Shown in pieces: positions 20,710 through 30,444 of a stretch of DNA of 64,000 bases (its first letter is position 1; every line of letters begins with the position of its first letter). Under the pieces are notes generated by a model. That model was not told where the DNA came from and made no database searches. It saw only the letters and a program-made list of their open reading frames with translations. The DNA is from Gracilariopsis chorda (Eukaryota > Rhodophyta > Florideophyceae > Gracilariales > Gracilariaceae), in the NCBI GenBank assembly GCA_003194525.1, contig NBIV01000201.1:62001-126000 (forward strand). The letters run 5' to 3'. Both the position numbers and the translations under genes were made by a program.

Positions 20710-20931
20710 TGTAAGAAGGTATCTTCCTACGCACTACTTGGCACCCGTTAAGGTTTATGAATTTCAAACGACCATTAATGAGCAATAGTACATCTACATT
20801 CATCAACTATTGCTCAGGGCGTATTAGTATTTAAGCGTTCTTCTTTCCCATACAAGTAAAGAAAGAGGACATCCTAGGAGATTGTCATTGTGTTTATCGT
20901 TTTTCGAACTACAGAGTCCTGCACTCTTACA
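20710..20931 (+). repeat. LTR 2, shared by both gypsy copies
   Basis: 222 bp, by eye identical to LTR 1. It serves as 3' LTR of copy 1 and 5' LTR of copy 2. Preceded by the polypurine tract AAGAAGGGGTGAA. Confidence 0.92.
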
Positions 20932-20977
20932 ATTGGTAGCATTCGCTTTCGGTTTCGGAACAATATACGCTCCTTCC

Positions 20978-21985
20978 ATGCGTCGTTCAACTCGAAATCA
21001 CGATCCCACAGAACCTGCACAAAACACTGGACCCAACATGGAACAGTTACAGCAGCAGATTGAAGCTCTACAAAGAACTCTACAGCAGCAAGCAGCTCTT
21101 ATACAGTCGCTTCAATCTACCAACGGTGGCAACCGGACCACTTCAAATCCTCAGTCAGCGCCCGTAAACTCTGGCTTCAAAGCACCTCCTGTCCCCATGT
21201 TTTCAGGAAAGCCAAGTGACAGAACCTCGGAAAGAGTACAGAGCTTTTTCTATTCTATCAGAAAATATGGAACTCTTTGCAACTACTCAGATGAGAAGAT
21301 GTTAGCTCTAGCAGAATGTCATCTTCAAGACAGAGCAGCAACTTGGATAACCCGTCTAGAGCAAAACAACACAAAGCCGACGTCTCTAGAAGAACTTCGC
21401 ATCAAAATGACGAAAGAGTTTGTCCCGGCAAACGAGATTGCTCAAGCTCGTATCAAGCTCATGGAGATAAATCGCAACGAATATGGCAAACTAGAAGATT
21501 TCATATCTACGTTTGAAGATATGATAATGCTATGTAACACTCCGCCCAGTGAAGCATACATATATTTCTTCAACAGCCTTCCGCGAGCAATGAAGGGAAA
21601 GTTTACTGAAAAGTTCCCCACCTCCGAGCCTACCGATCGTTACGGAAATATCAACATTCAAACGGTATATGACTATGCCCGTACGTTGGAATTGTCCATA
21701 AAGATGTCTGGAGATTCTGAGAAGTCCCAACGGTTTGGAGGAAAACGAGGCAACAAAGCCAAGTTTAAAGCCGGAAACAATTCCCACATCGATTCTGAGA
21801 CCAGAAAAAAGAACTCCAAAACTACAGATGACGTGTGTTGGGGTCCAGCACAAAAAGGTGAAGGACGTTTGTACCGTGACAACGATCGTTGCTGCAAATG
21901 TGGTTTGAAACCATATAGCGATCCAAACCATCCCTGCCGTAAGGACAAGGAGGAACGCCGTCAGACTCGAGAGTCAAAAAACTAA
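20978..21985 (+). CDS. Gag of tandem gypsy, copy 2
   Basis: Identical at the protein level to the gag at 16207-17214: coiled coil, capsid domain, basic tail with C-x2-C-x9-H-x-C. It ends in the same frameshift signal. Start chosen as for copy 1. Confidence 0.9.
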   Translation: MRRSTRNHDPTEPAQNTGPNMEQLQQQIEALQRTLQQQAALIQSLQSTNGGNRTTSNPQSAPVNSGFKAPPVPMFSGKPSDRTSERVQSFFYSIRKYGTLCNYSDEKMLALAECHLQDRAATWITRLEQNNTKPTSLEELRIKMTKEFVPANEIAQARIKLMEINRNEYGKLEDFISTFEDMIMLCNTPPSEAYIYFFNSLPRAMKGKFTEKFPTSEPTDRYGNINIQTVYDYARTLELSIKMSGDSEKSQRFGGKRGNKAKFKAGNNSHIDSETRKKNSKTTDDVCWGPAQKGEGRLYRDNDRCCKCGLKPYSDPNHPCRKDKEERRQTRESKN

Positions 21986-22009
21986 CTTGGCCGCATTACG
22001 AGGCGGCCA
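21976..22009 (+). promoter_or_regulatory. -1 programmed frameshift signal, copy 2
   Basis: Same heptamer A-AAA-AAC (21976-21982), TAA stop, 5-nt spacer and 7-bp TGGCCGC/GCGGCCA stem (21988-22009) as in copy 1. Confidence 0.87.
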
Positions 22010-22077
22010 GAAAGGATGACATTAATCAGTCATCTCGCGCGCTCTTTGCATTAAATGCTGCAGAGAGAAAGGAGTGG

Positions 22078-25000
22078 ATGTACAAGGCGACATTAGCAGG
22101 AAATCCACTGGATGCAGTCATCGATTCTTTTGCGTCTCACAATTTTATGGCACATAAGGATGTGAAACGAATTGGACTGAATATCGAAAAGGTCGATGAT
22201 ATGGAGGTTGAACTCGGAAATGGGTCAAAGACAGATATTATGGGAAAGTGTTCAGCAGTTCTCAACATGAATGGACATCTTTCGAATGTAACTATATATG
22301 TTATTCATATGCATGATGAAACGGAGAATCCATTGCTTATCCTCGGCAGAACATGGTTGAAAGCACATAATCCTGCGATTGATTGGAGGTCAAACAAGTG
22401 TACAATTATCCGACAGGATGGAACGCAAGTGACAATAACGGCAAAAAGAAACAGTGATCGTCCCGCATCGACCACAGTTTTTAAAATGATGTCGTTTCGT
22501 AAGTTGCAAAAGGCCATCAAGAGTCGAAATTGTGAACTATATGCAGTGCAATTAACCAAGAAGCTTGTCGACAGTATTAGAGAAGCCGATTGCTCACCAC
22601 CATTCCGAGAGCTACTTTCAGAATTTCATGACATCTTTCGTGAAGACCTTCCAGCAGATCTTCCTCCTACGCGTGGTATGGATTTTGAGATTAACTTGAA
22701 ACCAGGAGAGACACCACCAGTCCGACCCGTCATTCGACTGTCTACCAAAGAGCTCAAAGAACTTAAAAAACAGTTACGAAATCTGCTAGAAAAAGGACTA
22801 ATAAGACCTTCCACTTCGCCTTATGGAGCTCCCGTATTCTTCATTAAGAAGAAGAATGGAGACTTGAGAATGGTGTGCGACTATCGTGCGCTAAATAAGA
22901 TCACGATTCCTGACGCAAACCCGATTCCGCTTATCAATGAGACACTCGATCAGATTTCAGGAGCAAACATTTTCTCACAGATCGATCTCATTTGGGGTTA
23001 TCACCAAATGCGCGTAAAGAAAGAAGATTGCCACAAGACAGCGATCAGAACCCGTTTTGGTTCCTTTGAATGGAAAGTTCTATGCTTTGGTCTCCGAAAC
23101 GCACCTGCTGCATTTACCAGGCTTCTTTCCAATCTACTACAGGAACTTCATGGAGAGTGTATGGTTTTGTTCTTGGATGATATTCTGATATATAGCAAAT
23201 CCGAGAAAGAACACAAACATCACCTTCAAAGACTATTCGAAATTCTGCGCAAGAATAAGATCTACATTAGACCTAGCAAATGCAAGTTTGGTGCATCAGA
23301 AGTGGAATACCTGGGATACACTTTGAATTCCGAAGGAATTTCAACACAAGGGCGATTAGTGAAAGCAGTCACCGACTGGCCTACACCGAAATCTGTGAAA
23401 GATGTGCAACGGTTTCTTGGACTTTCTAACTTTTACAGAAGGTTTATCAAGAACTACGCCGCCATTGTTCGCCCAATATCCGATTTGATTCGCAAGAAGT
23501 CTTTCTCTTGGAACGAAGAACAGACAAAGGCTTTTGAAAGTTTGAAGATAGCATTGACTACGGCACCAGTTTTACGACACCCGAAACATGAATGTCAGTT
23601 TGTACTGACTACCGATGCCTCTAAACACGCTGTGGGAGCCACTTTGGAACAAGATGGCCATCCTGTTGCGTTCTTATCACATCGACTGTCAGACACAGAG
23701 ACTCGTTGGGATACTGGCGACCAAGAACTACTAGCAGTGATGATTGCTCTACGTGAGTGGACCGTTTACCTCAGAGACAGAAGTTTTGTTCTAAGGACGG
23801 ATCATGAACCCATTCGATACCTACAATCAAAGCCGAAACTTTCTGGACGACAGATGCGTTGGCTAGACGAATTACAGAGCTTCGACTTTAAGGTGGAACA
23901 CATTCCAGGTTCAAAGAACAAGGCCACAGATGCACTCAGTCGTTGCGTGAACGTTTCGCAGTTCAAATCCTTACGCCTACAGGAGAAGTCTTTGATGAAC
24001 GAGATTCGAGAAGCATATCATGATGATGAATGGGCTCAGAACCTCTTAGCAGTTTTAAGAGACAATCAGACCTTCCCAAATCGCAAAACCGAACTGTACG
24101 TTCACAAGTTTGTATACGAGAAGAGTCTATTGTACTGGATAGGTTCAAGAAGCAAACGAGTGTACATACCGAATGTACAGTCTCTCAGACGGAAAGCAAT
24201 CAAGTCAATACATGAACCTGCTCACTTCGCCACAGAGAAAACCTATTACGCTTCTACCAGATACTTCTACTGGAAAGGGATGTACAGAGACATCGAGAGA
24301 TTTGTATCTTCGTGTGGTGAGTGTCAAAGGAACAAAGACAATCGGACCACTCGACAAGGTCTACTACAGTCACATGAAGTTCCAGTAACTACCTGGGAGG
24401 TGATTACAGCAGATTTTGTTTCGGAGTTTCCAGAAACACAACGCGGACACAATTCGGTTCTAGTCGTTGTTGAGAAATTGTCGAAACGGGCGATCTTTAT
24501 TCCCACGAAGAAGTCAATAACTACTCCGGATGTCATCCGACTCTTCGTCGATTATGTATTTTCGAAGCATGGAATTCCCAGCAAGATTATATTAGATCGC
24601 GACAAATTGTTCAAGTCAAAGTATTTTCGTGGATTCAATGAGATACTTAACGTGAAGCTCAACATCGCCTCGAAGGATCACCCTCAGACAGACGGACAGT
24701 CAGAAAATATGATTCGTATTCTGATTCAAATGCTTCGCAACTGTGTTCAGAAAGACAGCAAAAACTGGGATACTATGCTAAGCGAACTAGAGTTCGCGTA
24801 TAACTCTTCTAAGAATAAGAGTACGGGACTGACACCTTTTGAAGTTGATCTAGGTCGCATACCGCAGTCCGAACTTTCCCGTGAATTGGACACCTGCACA
24901 ATTCAGTGTCAAGCAGCTGCTTCTGATGTAGATCGAAGAAGGGCTTTTCGACAATTTGCCCGAGATAACCTTTCAAATGCTGCTTCTGCTCAAAAGTTCT

Positions 25001-25479
25001 ACGCCAACAAAAGTCGAATAGACAAAACCTTTAAGGAAAACGATCTGGTTATGCTTAAAGTACAGGGTACAGGCGTTGCGACGCGATCAGACTTACCACA
25101 GAAGTGCCAACCGAAGTTTATGGGACCTTTCAAAGTATTGAAAGTCATGGGTCCTGTCACGTACAAGATTGAATTACCACCATCAATGAGTAAGGCGCAC
25201 AATGTTTTTCATGTGTCAAAGTTGAAGAAATTCGTTCGTGGTCCCGCAGACCAAGGATCTCTATCAGTAGTCATCGATCCTGAAGGAAACGTAGAACAAG
25301 AAGTAATTGCGATTTTGAACAAAAAGAGAGTCAAACGTCGGATTTTTTACTTGGTTCAGTTTGAGGGTGATGAAGTCGAAGACTCAATTTGGATGCCGAG
25401 CTCAGACTTAAGAAACTGTCGAGAACTTATTAAGAAGTTCGAAACGTCTCCGCGGACGTCGACTTCAAAGAAGGGGTGA
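22078..25479 (+). CDS. Pol polyprotein of tandem gypsy, copy 2
   Basis: 1133 codons with the same domain order as copy 1 (protease, RT with FLDD, RNase H, HHCC and D,D-35-E integrase, chromodomain). The only protein difference I found is Arg for Lys in the RNase H stretch before DHEP (AGG for AAG near 23796). Intact and apparently functional. Confidence 0.95.
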   Translation: MYKATLAGNPLDAVIDSFASHNFMAHKDVKRIGLNIEKVDDMEVELGNGSKTDIMGKCSAVLNMNGHLSNVTIYVIHMHDETENPLLILGRTWLKAHNPAIDWRSNKCTIIRQDGTQVTITAKRNSDRPASTTVFKMMSFRKLQKAIKSRNCELYAVQLTKKLVDSIREADCSPPFRELLSEFHDIFREDLPADLPPTRGMDFEINLKPGETPPVRPVIRLSTKELKELKKQLRNLLEKGLIRPSTSPYGAPVFFIKKKNGDLRMVCDYRALNKITIPDANPIPLINETLDQISGANIFSQIDLIWGYHQMRVKKEDCHKTAIRTRFGSFEWKVLCFGLRNAPAAFTRLLSNLLQELHGECMVLFLDDILIYSKSEKEHKHHLQRLFEILRKNKIYIRPSKCKFGASEVEYLGYTLNSEGISTQGRLVKAVTDWPTPKSVKDVQRFLGLSNFYRRFIKNYAAIVRPISDLIRKKSFSWNEEQTKAFESLKIALTTAPVLRHPKHECQFVLTTDASKHAVGATLEQDGHPVAFLSHRLSDTETRWDTGDQELLAVMIALREWTVYLRDRSFVLRTDHEPIRYLQSKPKLSGRQMRWLDELQSFDFKVEHIPGSKNKATDALSRCVNVSQFKSLRLQEKSLMNEIREAYHDDEWAQNLLAVLRDNQTFPNRKTELYVHKFVYEKSLLYWIGSRSKRVYIPNVQSLRRKAIKSIHEPAHFATEKTYYASTRYFYWKGMYRDIERFVSSCGECQRNKDNRTTRQGLLQSHEVPVTTWEVITADFVSEFPETQRGHNSVLVVVEKLSKRAIFIPTKKSITTPDVIRLFVDYVFSKHGIPSKIILDRDKLFKSKYFRGFNEILNVKLNIASKDHPQTDGQSENMIRILIQMLRNCVQKDSKNWDTMLSELEFAYNSSKNKSTGLTPFEVDLGRIPQSELSRELDTCTIQCQAAASDVDRRRAFRQFARDNLSNAASAQKFYANKSRIDKTFKENDLVMLKVQGTGVATRSDLPQKCQPKFMGPFKVLKVMGPVTYKIELPPSMSKAHNVFHVSKLKKFVRGPADQGSLSVVIDPEGNVEQEVIAILNKKRVKRRIFYLVQFEGDEVEDSIWMPSSDLRNCRELIKKFETSPRTSTSKKG

Positions 25480-25480
25480 A

Positions 25481-25702
25481 TGTAAGAAGGTATCTTCCTA
25501 CGCACTACTTGGCACCCGTTAAGTTTTATGAATTTCAAACGACCATTAATGAGCAATAGTACATCTACATTCATCAACTATTGCTCAGGGCGTATTAGTA
25601 TTTAAGCGTTCTTCTTTCCCATACAAGTAAAGAAAGAGGACATCCTAGGAGATTGTCATTGTGTTTATCGTTTTTCGAACTACAGAGTCCTGCACTCTTA
25701 CA
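25481..25702 (+). repeat. LTR 3 of tandem gypsy array
   Basis: 222 bp. Differs from LTRs 1 and 2 at one base near 25522 (T for G in CCGTTAAG-TTTATG). Followed by ATTAT. Confidence 0.92.
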
Positions 25703-26169
25703 ATTATTGCCGTTGGAGTGCTCCTTATTTGACAGGTGTAAATTAAACATATGTGTTTTCGGATAAACATTTTACCGTCAATTAGAAGTGACGGCTACCT
25801 CAAAGTGACCACAATAAACTGTGGCTCAGCCATTCGGGTTGAGATGAGCCCCCCGCTATCTCAGCAAATTGAGCTGTAATTAAACCACTGGTTCGAGCTC
25901 GAGAAGCAAAATGAAACAAGGGTACGAAGGTAGGGTGGAACTCATGTTGACCATATACCAAGGGTAGTTTGTGGCTTTTCTTCCCTGTTTTCAAAGTAGA
26001 AACACACGTACACGTAAGCTGCGCTCCTTTGACTCCGATATCAGTTTTGTATTCATTTTTCAAGCACCCCTGCCATCCCATTGGGTGGTTGCACGCCGAG
26101 CAACAGTGCAACAAACAGCTCATATCGAAAAACTCGTGTGTTAAGGATCACTCGTCCGTCGATATGAGT
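25703..26169. other. Intergenic upstream of the symporter gene
   Basis: No gene recognised. Two opposing open frames (25800-26123 minus, 25969-26253 plus) have no family resemblance and overlap one another. The distal promoter of the symporter gene probably lies here. Confidence 0.4.
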
Positions 26170-26177
26170 TATATAAA
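26170..26177 (+). promoter_or_regulatory. TATA box candidate for symporter gene
   Basis: TATATAAA about 216 bp upstream of the symporter ATG. If used, transcription would start near 26200 and leave a 5' leader of roughly 185 nt. Confidence 0.35.
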
Positions 26178-26385
26178 CTGTCGCCATGGTCGCGGTGTGT
26201 GGCTGCATACAACGCCCCGTGAGCACGCTTCATCACGGCCTTGCGTACATTAATACAGTATCATACCACGCCAACTACACCCCTGCAGTCGGGCGTCTTT
26301 CCACCTCACTTCAATAAGCTGAAGCTCGTCGCTCTTGTGAGTTTGTTGGCGAAGGCGCAGTAGCAGCAAACCACACCGTGCGAGC

Positions 26386-28694
26386 ATGAGACTACTTCTC
26401 CCCTTTACGCTGCTCGCCGCGGCGTGCGCCTTGGTTGCGCTCGCGCAATCATCCACGCAATGCGTTAGCGACGCTCGTCTTCGTGATCTCCTGGCCCCAA
26501 TGCCGCCCGAATCGTGCTGTCAAGAACATGTTTGTAACATCAGCTGTCCCCAGCCAGTACCGTCACCCCCAAAAGGTATCGCTTCTACACATCTCGCCTC
26601 TTTCCATTGCGATAGCATCGCGCTGACGTTCATCCTCTTCTCATGCAGGTTTTGGAATTGCTGTGCTTGTTTCCATCGCGCTCTCCTTCTTGGTCGGCAT
26701 CACCACTTTTCTCTGCGTCAAGGGTCGAGCAGACAACTTCTTCGTCGCCGGTCGTTCGCTATCTCTTCCAGTCGTCGCCATAACTCTCGCATCCCAGTCC
26801 CTCGACAGCAACGCTCTTCTATCCAATGCCAATTTTTCCTTCAAATTCCATTTCTATGACGGAGCCGTAATTCCAATCGGTCTGTCACTCTCCCTCTTTC
26901 TCAACGCTTTGTTCTTCGCCTCAAAAATCAATCGCGAACAATTGCTCACCCTGCCAGATCTCTTTGCCAAGACCTACGGACGCACTATGGAAGTTTTAGT
27001 GTCCCTCGCCACAATCGTATCCTTTCTCTTTCTTCTGGCGGGAAATCTGGTTGGACTGGCATCCATTCTAACATACACGCTCAAACTCGAGCCCGTCACA
27101 GCCGTCTGGATTGCTACATTCGCCGTATGGGCGTATACCGCTACTGGAGGGCTCTTTTCCGTTGCCTATACGGACCTCGTTCAAAGCGCAATCGGTTGGG
27201 TGGGATGCGTTGCCTGTGCCTTCTGGTTCATCCGCAACGTCTCACCCGGAGCACCCGAGCCGTCACGCGGCTTCCCCGGCTACATCTATCCTGACGCGCT
27301 GGGAGACGCCGGGATATGTGATGCGTATGGTGGTGTATCGTGTATATTTAACAGCTCTCTGTGCTGTTTCCGCGCATCTAATATTACGGACAATGGCGCA
27401 TTCCCGCTTGGTGATCAAGCTGTGTTTGCCAAACAGATGTTTTCGCACACCGCTTTGTCGCCGTTTCCAAACGCTTTACTGTGGAATTGGGCCACTATCG
27501 TCATCCTTGGCTTTGGTAATCTTGCCGCCCTTGACTTTCAGGCCAGGTGTATGGCTAGTCGTACACCTCGAGTCGCTAAATTGGGGTGTATCATTGGCGG
27601 CTGTCTCACACTCATCGTCGGTATTCCTTTTTCGTATCTCGGTGCTATAACAAGGTATGTATACATCCTACCAAGCTTCCCGCCGTAATGTTTACAGTTT
27701 CGCAGCCTCGACGCTGATGCTGACTAGACCTCAACAAACGCTATGCCACTGTAATACGCACAGAGTGTTCTTCGGTCCGGACTCGGTGCATGCCAGCTTC
27801 AATGCAGATTCTTGTAACACGCTGCTAGGACTTCCTTCCTGTGCAGAGTGGCTGCCAGACGAACAAGCATTTCTACATCTTTTGACGCGGAAAGCACCAG
27901 CAATTCTGGGTGGATGGTGTTTGATCGGATTGGTTGCTGCATCCATGAGCACAAGTGATGGCGCCATTCTAGCAATGGGCACCGTTTTTTCTCGAAATCT
28001 CCTCCGGCAGTTGTCACCTCTCTTCCCACACGCGTTGCGTCGGGAACGCCTGTTGCTATTGGCGCGACTGTCCACATTACTGTTTGCTGTTGCTGCAGGT
28101 GCTATTGCTTCCTTTTCTGCGAGTATCACTGGTACACTTCTAATTGTGGCGTTTGATGTCGTGCTTGCTACGGTAATTGCACCGATGTTTGGATGCTTTT
28201 ATGCGCATAAGCCTAGTGCGAGGGCTGCCTTGCTCTCGTTCGGAACGGGTGCAATTGTACGCATTGTGTTGCAATTTGTGCTTCATAGGGATGGATCATT
28301 TCTTTTGCCCTACTCTGCAAAAGAGTTTTTGAATTATGGGATGGCTGCCAGTCTGAAAGAGCCTTTGTTCGTTGATAATGCGGCTGATAGAATGTGGGAT
28401 CCGACGCAGGAAAGTTGTGCTCAAGAACCGTTTCGCGACTACTCGGGAGTGGATTCGCTCACTTCATTTGCAGCGTCCGTGATTGTTTTTGTTGCGGTGC
28501 AATTCATTGAGCGCTACACTGGATCGCTATTTTGTTTTCCGGGAGATAGTCCATGCGAGATTGAGGGAAGCTGCGAAGACAACACGGAGAGTGGTGAAAA
28601 GATCGGTCTGGATGAGAGTTGTGAGCGTGAGAGTGGTTCCAACGATATGGATACTCCATCTCCGGGTACAGGCACGATCGCCGGGCGCGTTTAA
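26386..28694 (+). CDS. Sodium:solute symporter family transporter, three exons
   Basis: Exons 26386-26575, 26649-27654 and 27764-28694 join in frame to about 708 residues. Intron 1 (73 bp, phase 1) has GTATCG..ATGCAG ends; intron 2 (109 bp, phase 2) has GTATGT..CGCACAG. Exon 1 encodes a signal-peptide-like N-terminus (LLLPFTLLAAACALVALA) and a Cys-rich extracellular segment. Exons 2-3 hold about 12-13 membrane helices with SSS-family landmarks: DNFFVAGRSLSLPVVAITLA, SQSLDSNALLSNANFSFKFH, GGLFSVAYTDLVQ and GGWCLIGLVAASMSTSDGAI. The C-terminal tail is acidic and cytosolic. The family couples Na+ entry to uptake of small solutes across the plasma membrane. Sequence is not close to DUR3 urea transporters, and the substrate is unknown. 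Confidence 0.88.
26576..26648 (+). other. Intron 1 of symporter gene
   Basis: 73 bp between AAAAG|GTATCG and CATGCAG|GT. Removing it restores one continuous membrane-protein frame (phase 1, codon GGT). Confidence 0.85.
27655..27763 (+). other. Intron 2 of symporter gene
   Basis: 109 bp between ACAAG|GTATGT and GCACAG|AGTG. It contains an in-frame stop if read through. Removal joins GAIT-R to VFFGPDSVH, which matches the family order. Confidence 0.88.
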
Positions 28695-29027
28695 CAGTTA
28701 CTCCAGCCGGGTACAATTAGTGCTAAACGACACCCGGTAGCCTTAGCACTTATAGGCGTATTTTGTTAGAGCTCTTTATGTACGTTTGCAGACTATGAGT
28801 GCATGCAGAAAATAACAGAATGCCAGCCGGCCAAATAATTGGAGCTAGTTCAAGTACACTTTAGAAATTCCAGTGCCATTCAAAGCGCCAAACATTGGCG
28901 CCAAGCGATGAACCGAAACACCTTCAGGTTTAAGTGCGGTACCGCTTGCCATTGAGCCACAACCAGTTAAAGCGTACAGAAATAGCTCACAACGACTTTC
29001 CTCCTTCTCTTTGAATCAAAGTGACCT
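28695..29027. other. Intergenic, nothing recognised but a palindrome
   Basis: Contains a perfect inverted repeat GCGCCAA-ACA-TTGGCGC at 28886-28902, whose half sites resemble E2F-type TTGGCGC motifs. No gene was recognised. Confidence 0.4.
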
Positions 29028-29234
29028 CTACAACCTCAACACCAGAGGTTGCCGCAGACATGTGTGCTCTGTAGATCTTCTTGGATGCAGCAAACCTTTG
29101 CGGGTGTGCTGGGCGGCTGTGTGATTTCGACGATAAAGTCTGCGGTGTTGCCTTTTTTTGATTATGATTGTCAGGGTCACGGTATACCCGGCAACAAACG
29201 CGGCGACAGCCGCTTTTCTGAGCTTAGGGTTCAT
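29028..29234 (-). CDS. Possible small membrane protein, 68 aa
   Basis: From an ATG at 29234 the frame encodes MNPKLRKAAVAAFVAGY followed by a hydrophobic stretch to KKRQ, so one predicted membrane helix of about 20 residues near the N-terminus, then a basic tail. I recognise no family. Its place just downstream of the symporter gene on the opposite strand would allow a small convergent gene, but chance coding is as likely. Confidence 0.2.
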   Translation of the reverse strand: MNPKLRKAAVAAFVAGYTVTLTIIIKKRQHRRLYRRNHTAAQHTRKGLLHPRRSTEHTCLRQPLVLRL

Positions 29235-29865
29235 GCATCTACGGACACCGAGTCTCGAGGCAAGATTTTGACATGCGGTCTGGTGGGTTGGATGCCTCTG
29301 AGGGTCCGTTCTCTTAGAGCAATGCTGTAGATTTTGTACGTTCTTTCGCTCGAAGGCGGTGGCGGTTGCGCGCAGTATCATGTGCGAGTTACGGAGTTAC
29401 CGAAGGATAGCTCGAGAAGCACATTACAGATGTTTGAACCGGCTGAGAACGTGGGATTAAAACATGCTGGAGCCTTGTGGATAAATCTCATGAAGAAGCC
29501 ATTTGAAATACTTCCTACGGGTCTAGGGCTTTTGCAGAAATTATCTAAAGGCGCTAATCAGCAAGATAATAATAAGAAAGGATCGTAAAACCATACCATT
29601 AAACTCCTGAAACATTAGAATACCAGACCTGCCAATCGTCATGGCCTTGCCAACGTTATCGCTGATGGTTCTAGGCATCTCGAATTTGGATGAAGACGAG
29701 TTGGCTAGAAGCGGGTGAACTTCACATGGAGCACATGCTGTTGGATTGCGTGCACCCAAGCTGTCCACGGATGTTCCTGGAGGGTGACACTAACATGAGT
29801 TCAATAACCTCTCTAGCAAGGATACAGCCAAGTAGTCGGCCTGGAAGGATCTCCTGCAAGCACAT
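29235..29865. other. Intergenic, nothing recognised
   Basis: Short plus frames (29334-29588, 29690-29938) lack any recognisable motif. Confidence 0.35.
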
Positions 29866-30444
29866 CTACATGTGTAACCTAATTCTGATGCCTGTGAACA
29901 CCGTCAATCCCTTCACGAAAGCGGGTGTAGCGCCATAGCTCTGCGGGATATCAGCTGCCGTTCCCAAAAGATGCTGTGACCTACTGGCACCAGCCACCCG
30001 CGCATTATGCGCTGGGTCGCGATAACCTGACCAGATTGTGAGCGACTTGCACCCATGGCTTCCCTCAGCTTCTCCAGCCCAAACAGCAGCTCGCGCACAA
30101 CTCGAATATCGCCATTGCCTCTGGATTTGAACTCCGAATGCTTGACATGCTGGCTGGCATAGCTGCCCTCTGCGGCGCATCTGGCGATTTCGGGGCGGGT
30201 CAGGGGCCCGGCATCGCCGTCAGTGGTTAATAGCTTGAAGGCCCACCCAGTTTGAAATCTTTTGACGGCAGCAGTGGTGGCGGGTCCGTAGTCGCCGTCA
30301 ATAATGAGAGGCCATCCGATCGTTCGTAGGTCGGTTTGAAATTTGATGATGACGCTGCGGTCGGTAGGAATTGCTGACGTTGAGCTTGAGGTGCATGAGG
30401 GCAAGGAGGGATGAGATGACAACCGAGGACGATAGTGAAGCCAT
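29866..30444 (-). pseudogene. Bacterial-type PG-binding plus peptidase M15 protein, frameshifted
   Basis: Three minus-strand frames make up one secreted peptidoglycan enzyme. An ATG at 30444 opens a hydrophobic, signal-peptide-like leader. A shifted frame (30422-30060) carries a PG-binding-1 domain (IIKFQTDLRTIGWPLIIDGD, YGPATTAAVKRFQ) and the linker EFKSRGNGDIRVVRELL..LEKLREAMG. Another shift brings the peptidase M15_3 motif WSGYRDPAHNARVAGASR, SQHLLGTAADI, with the zinc-binding His and Asp of S-x-H-x-x-G-x-A-x-D. The C-terminal His-bearing strand is not recognisable. Such D-Ala-D-Ala carboxypeptidases cut bacterial cell wall, so this looks like a laterally acquired gene that has decayed. 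An intron cannot explain both frame changes. Confidence 0.75.

Larger units (their letters stand above)
15939..25702 (+). mobile_element. Tandem Ty3/gypsy pair, LTR-internal-LTR-internal-LTR
   Basis: Three 222-bp LTRs (15939-16160, 20710-20931, 25481-25702) enclose two internal regions with a period of exactly 4771 bp. LTRs begin TGTAAGA and end TCTTACA. A primer site TGGTAGCA follows each of the first two LTRs after 2 nt and would pair with the 3' end of initiator tRNA-Met. A polypurine tract AAGAAGGGGTGAA precedes the second and third LTRs. Internal regions are identical except one base in pol (Lys/Arg at the RNase H DHEP motif). LTR3 differs from the others at one base. Flanks GTTAT and ATTAT are a near-match target duplication around the whole array. 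Both copies are open and look recently active. Confidence 0.93.

Noticed and set aside
26386-28694. Identification of the symporter as DUR3 urea transporter
   Set aside because: Core motifs such as SQSLDSNALLSNANF differ from the DUR3 pattern (SQWTWAATLLQSSNVAY); only the wider SSS family is supported.
28886-28902. GCGCCAA-ACA-TTGGCGC palindrome as an E2F regulatory site
   Set aside because: Single occurrence, downstream of the symporter stop, with no gene start close by; recorded only as a palindrome.
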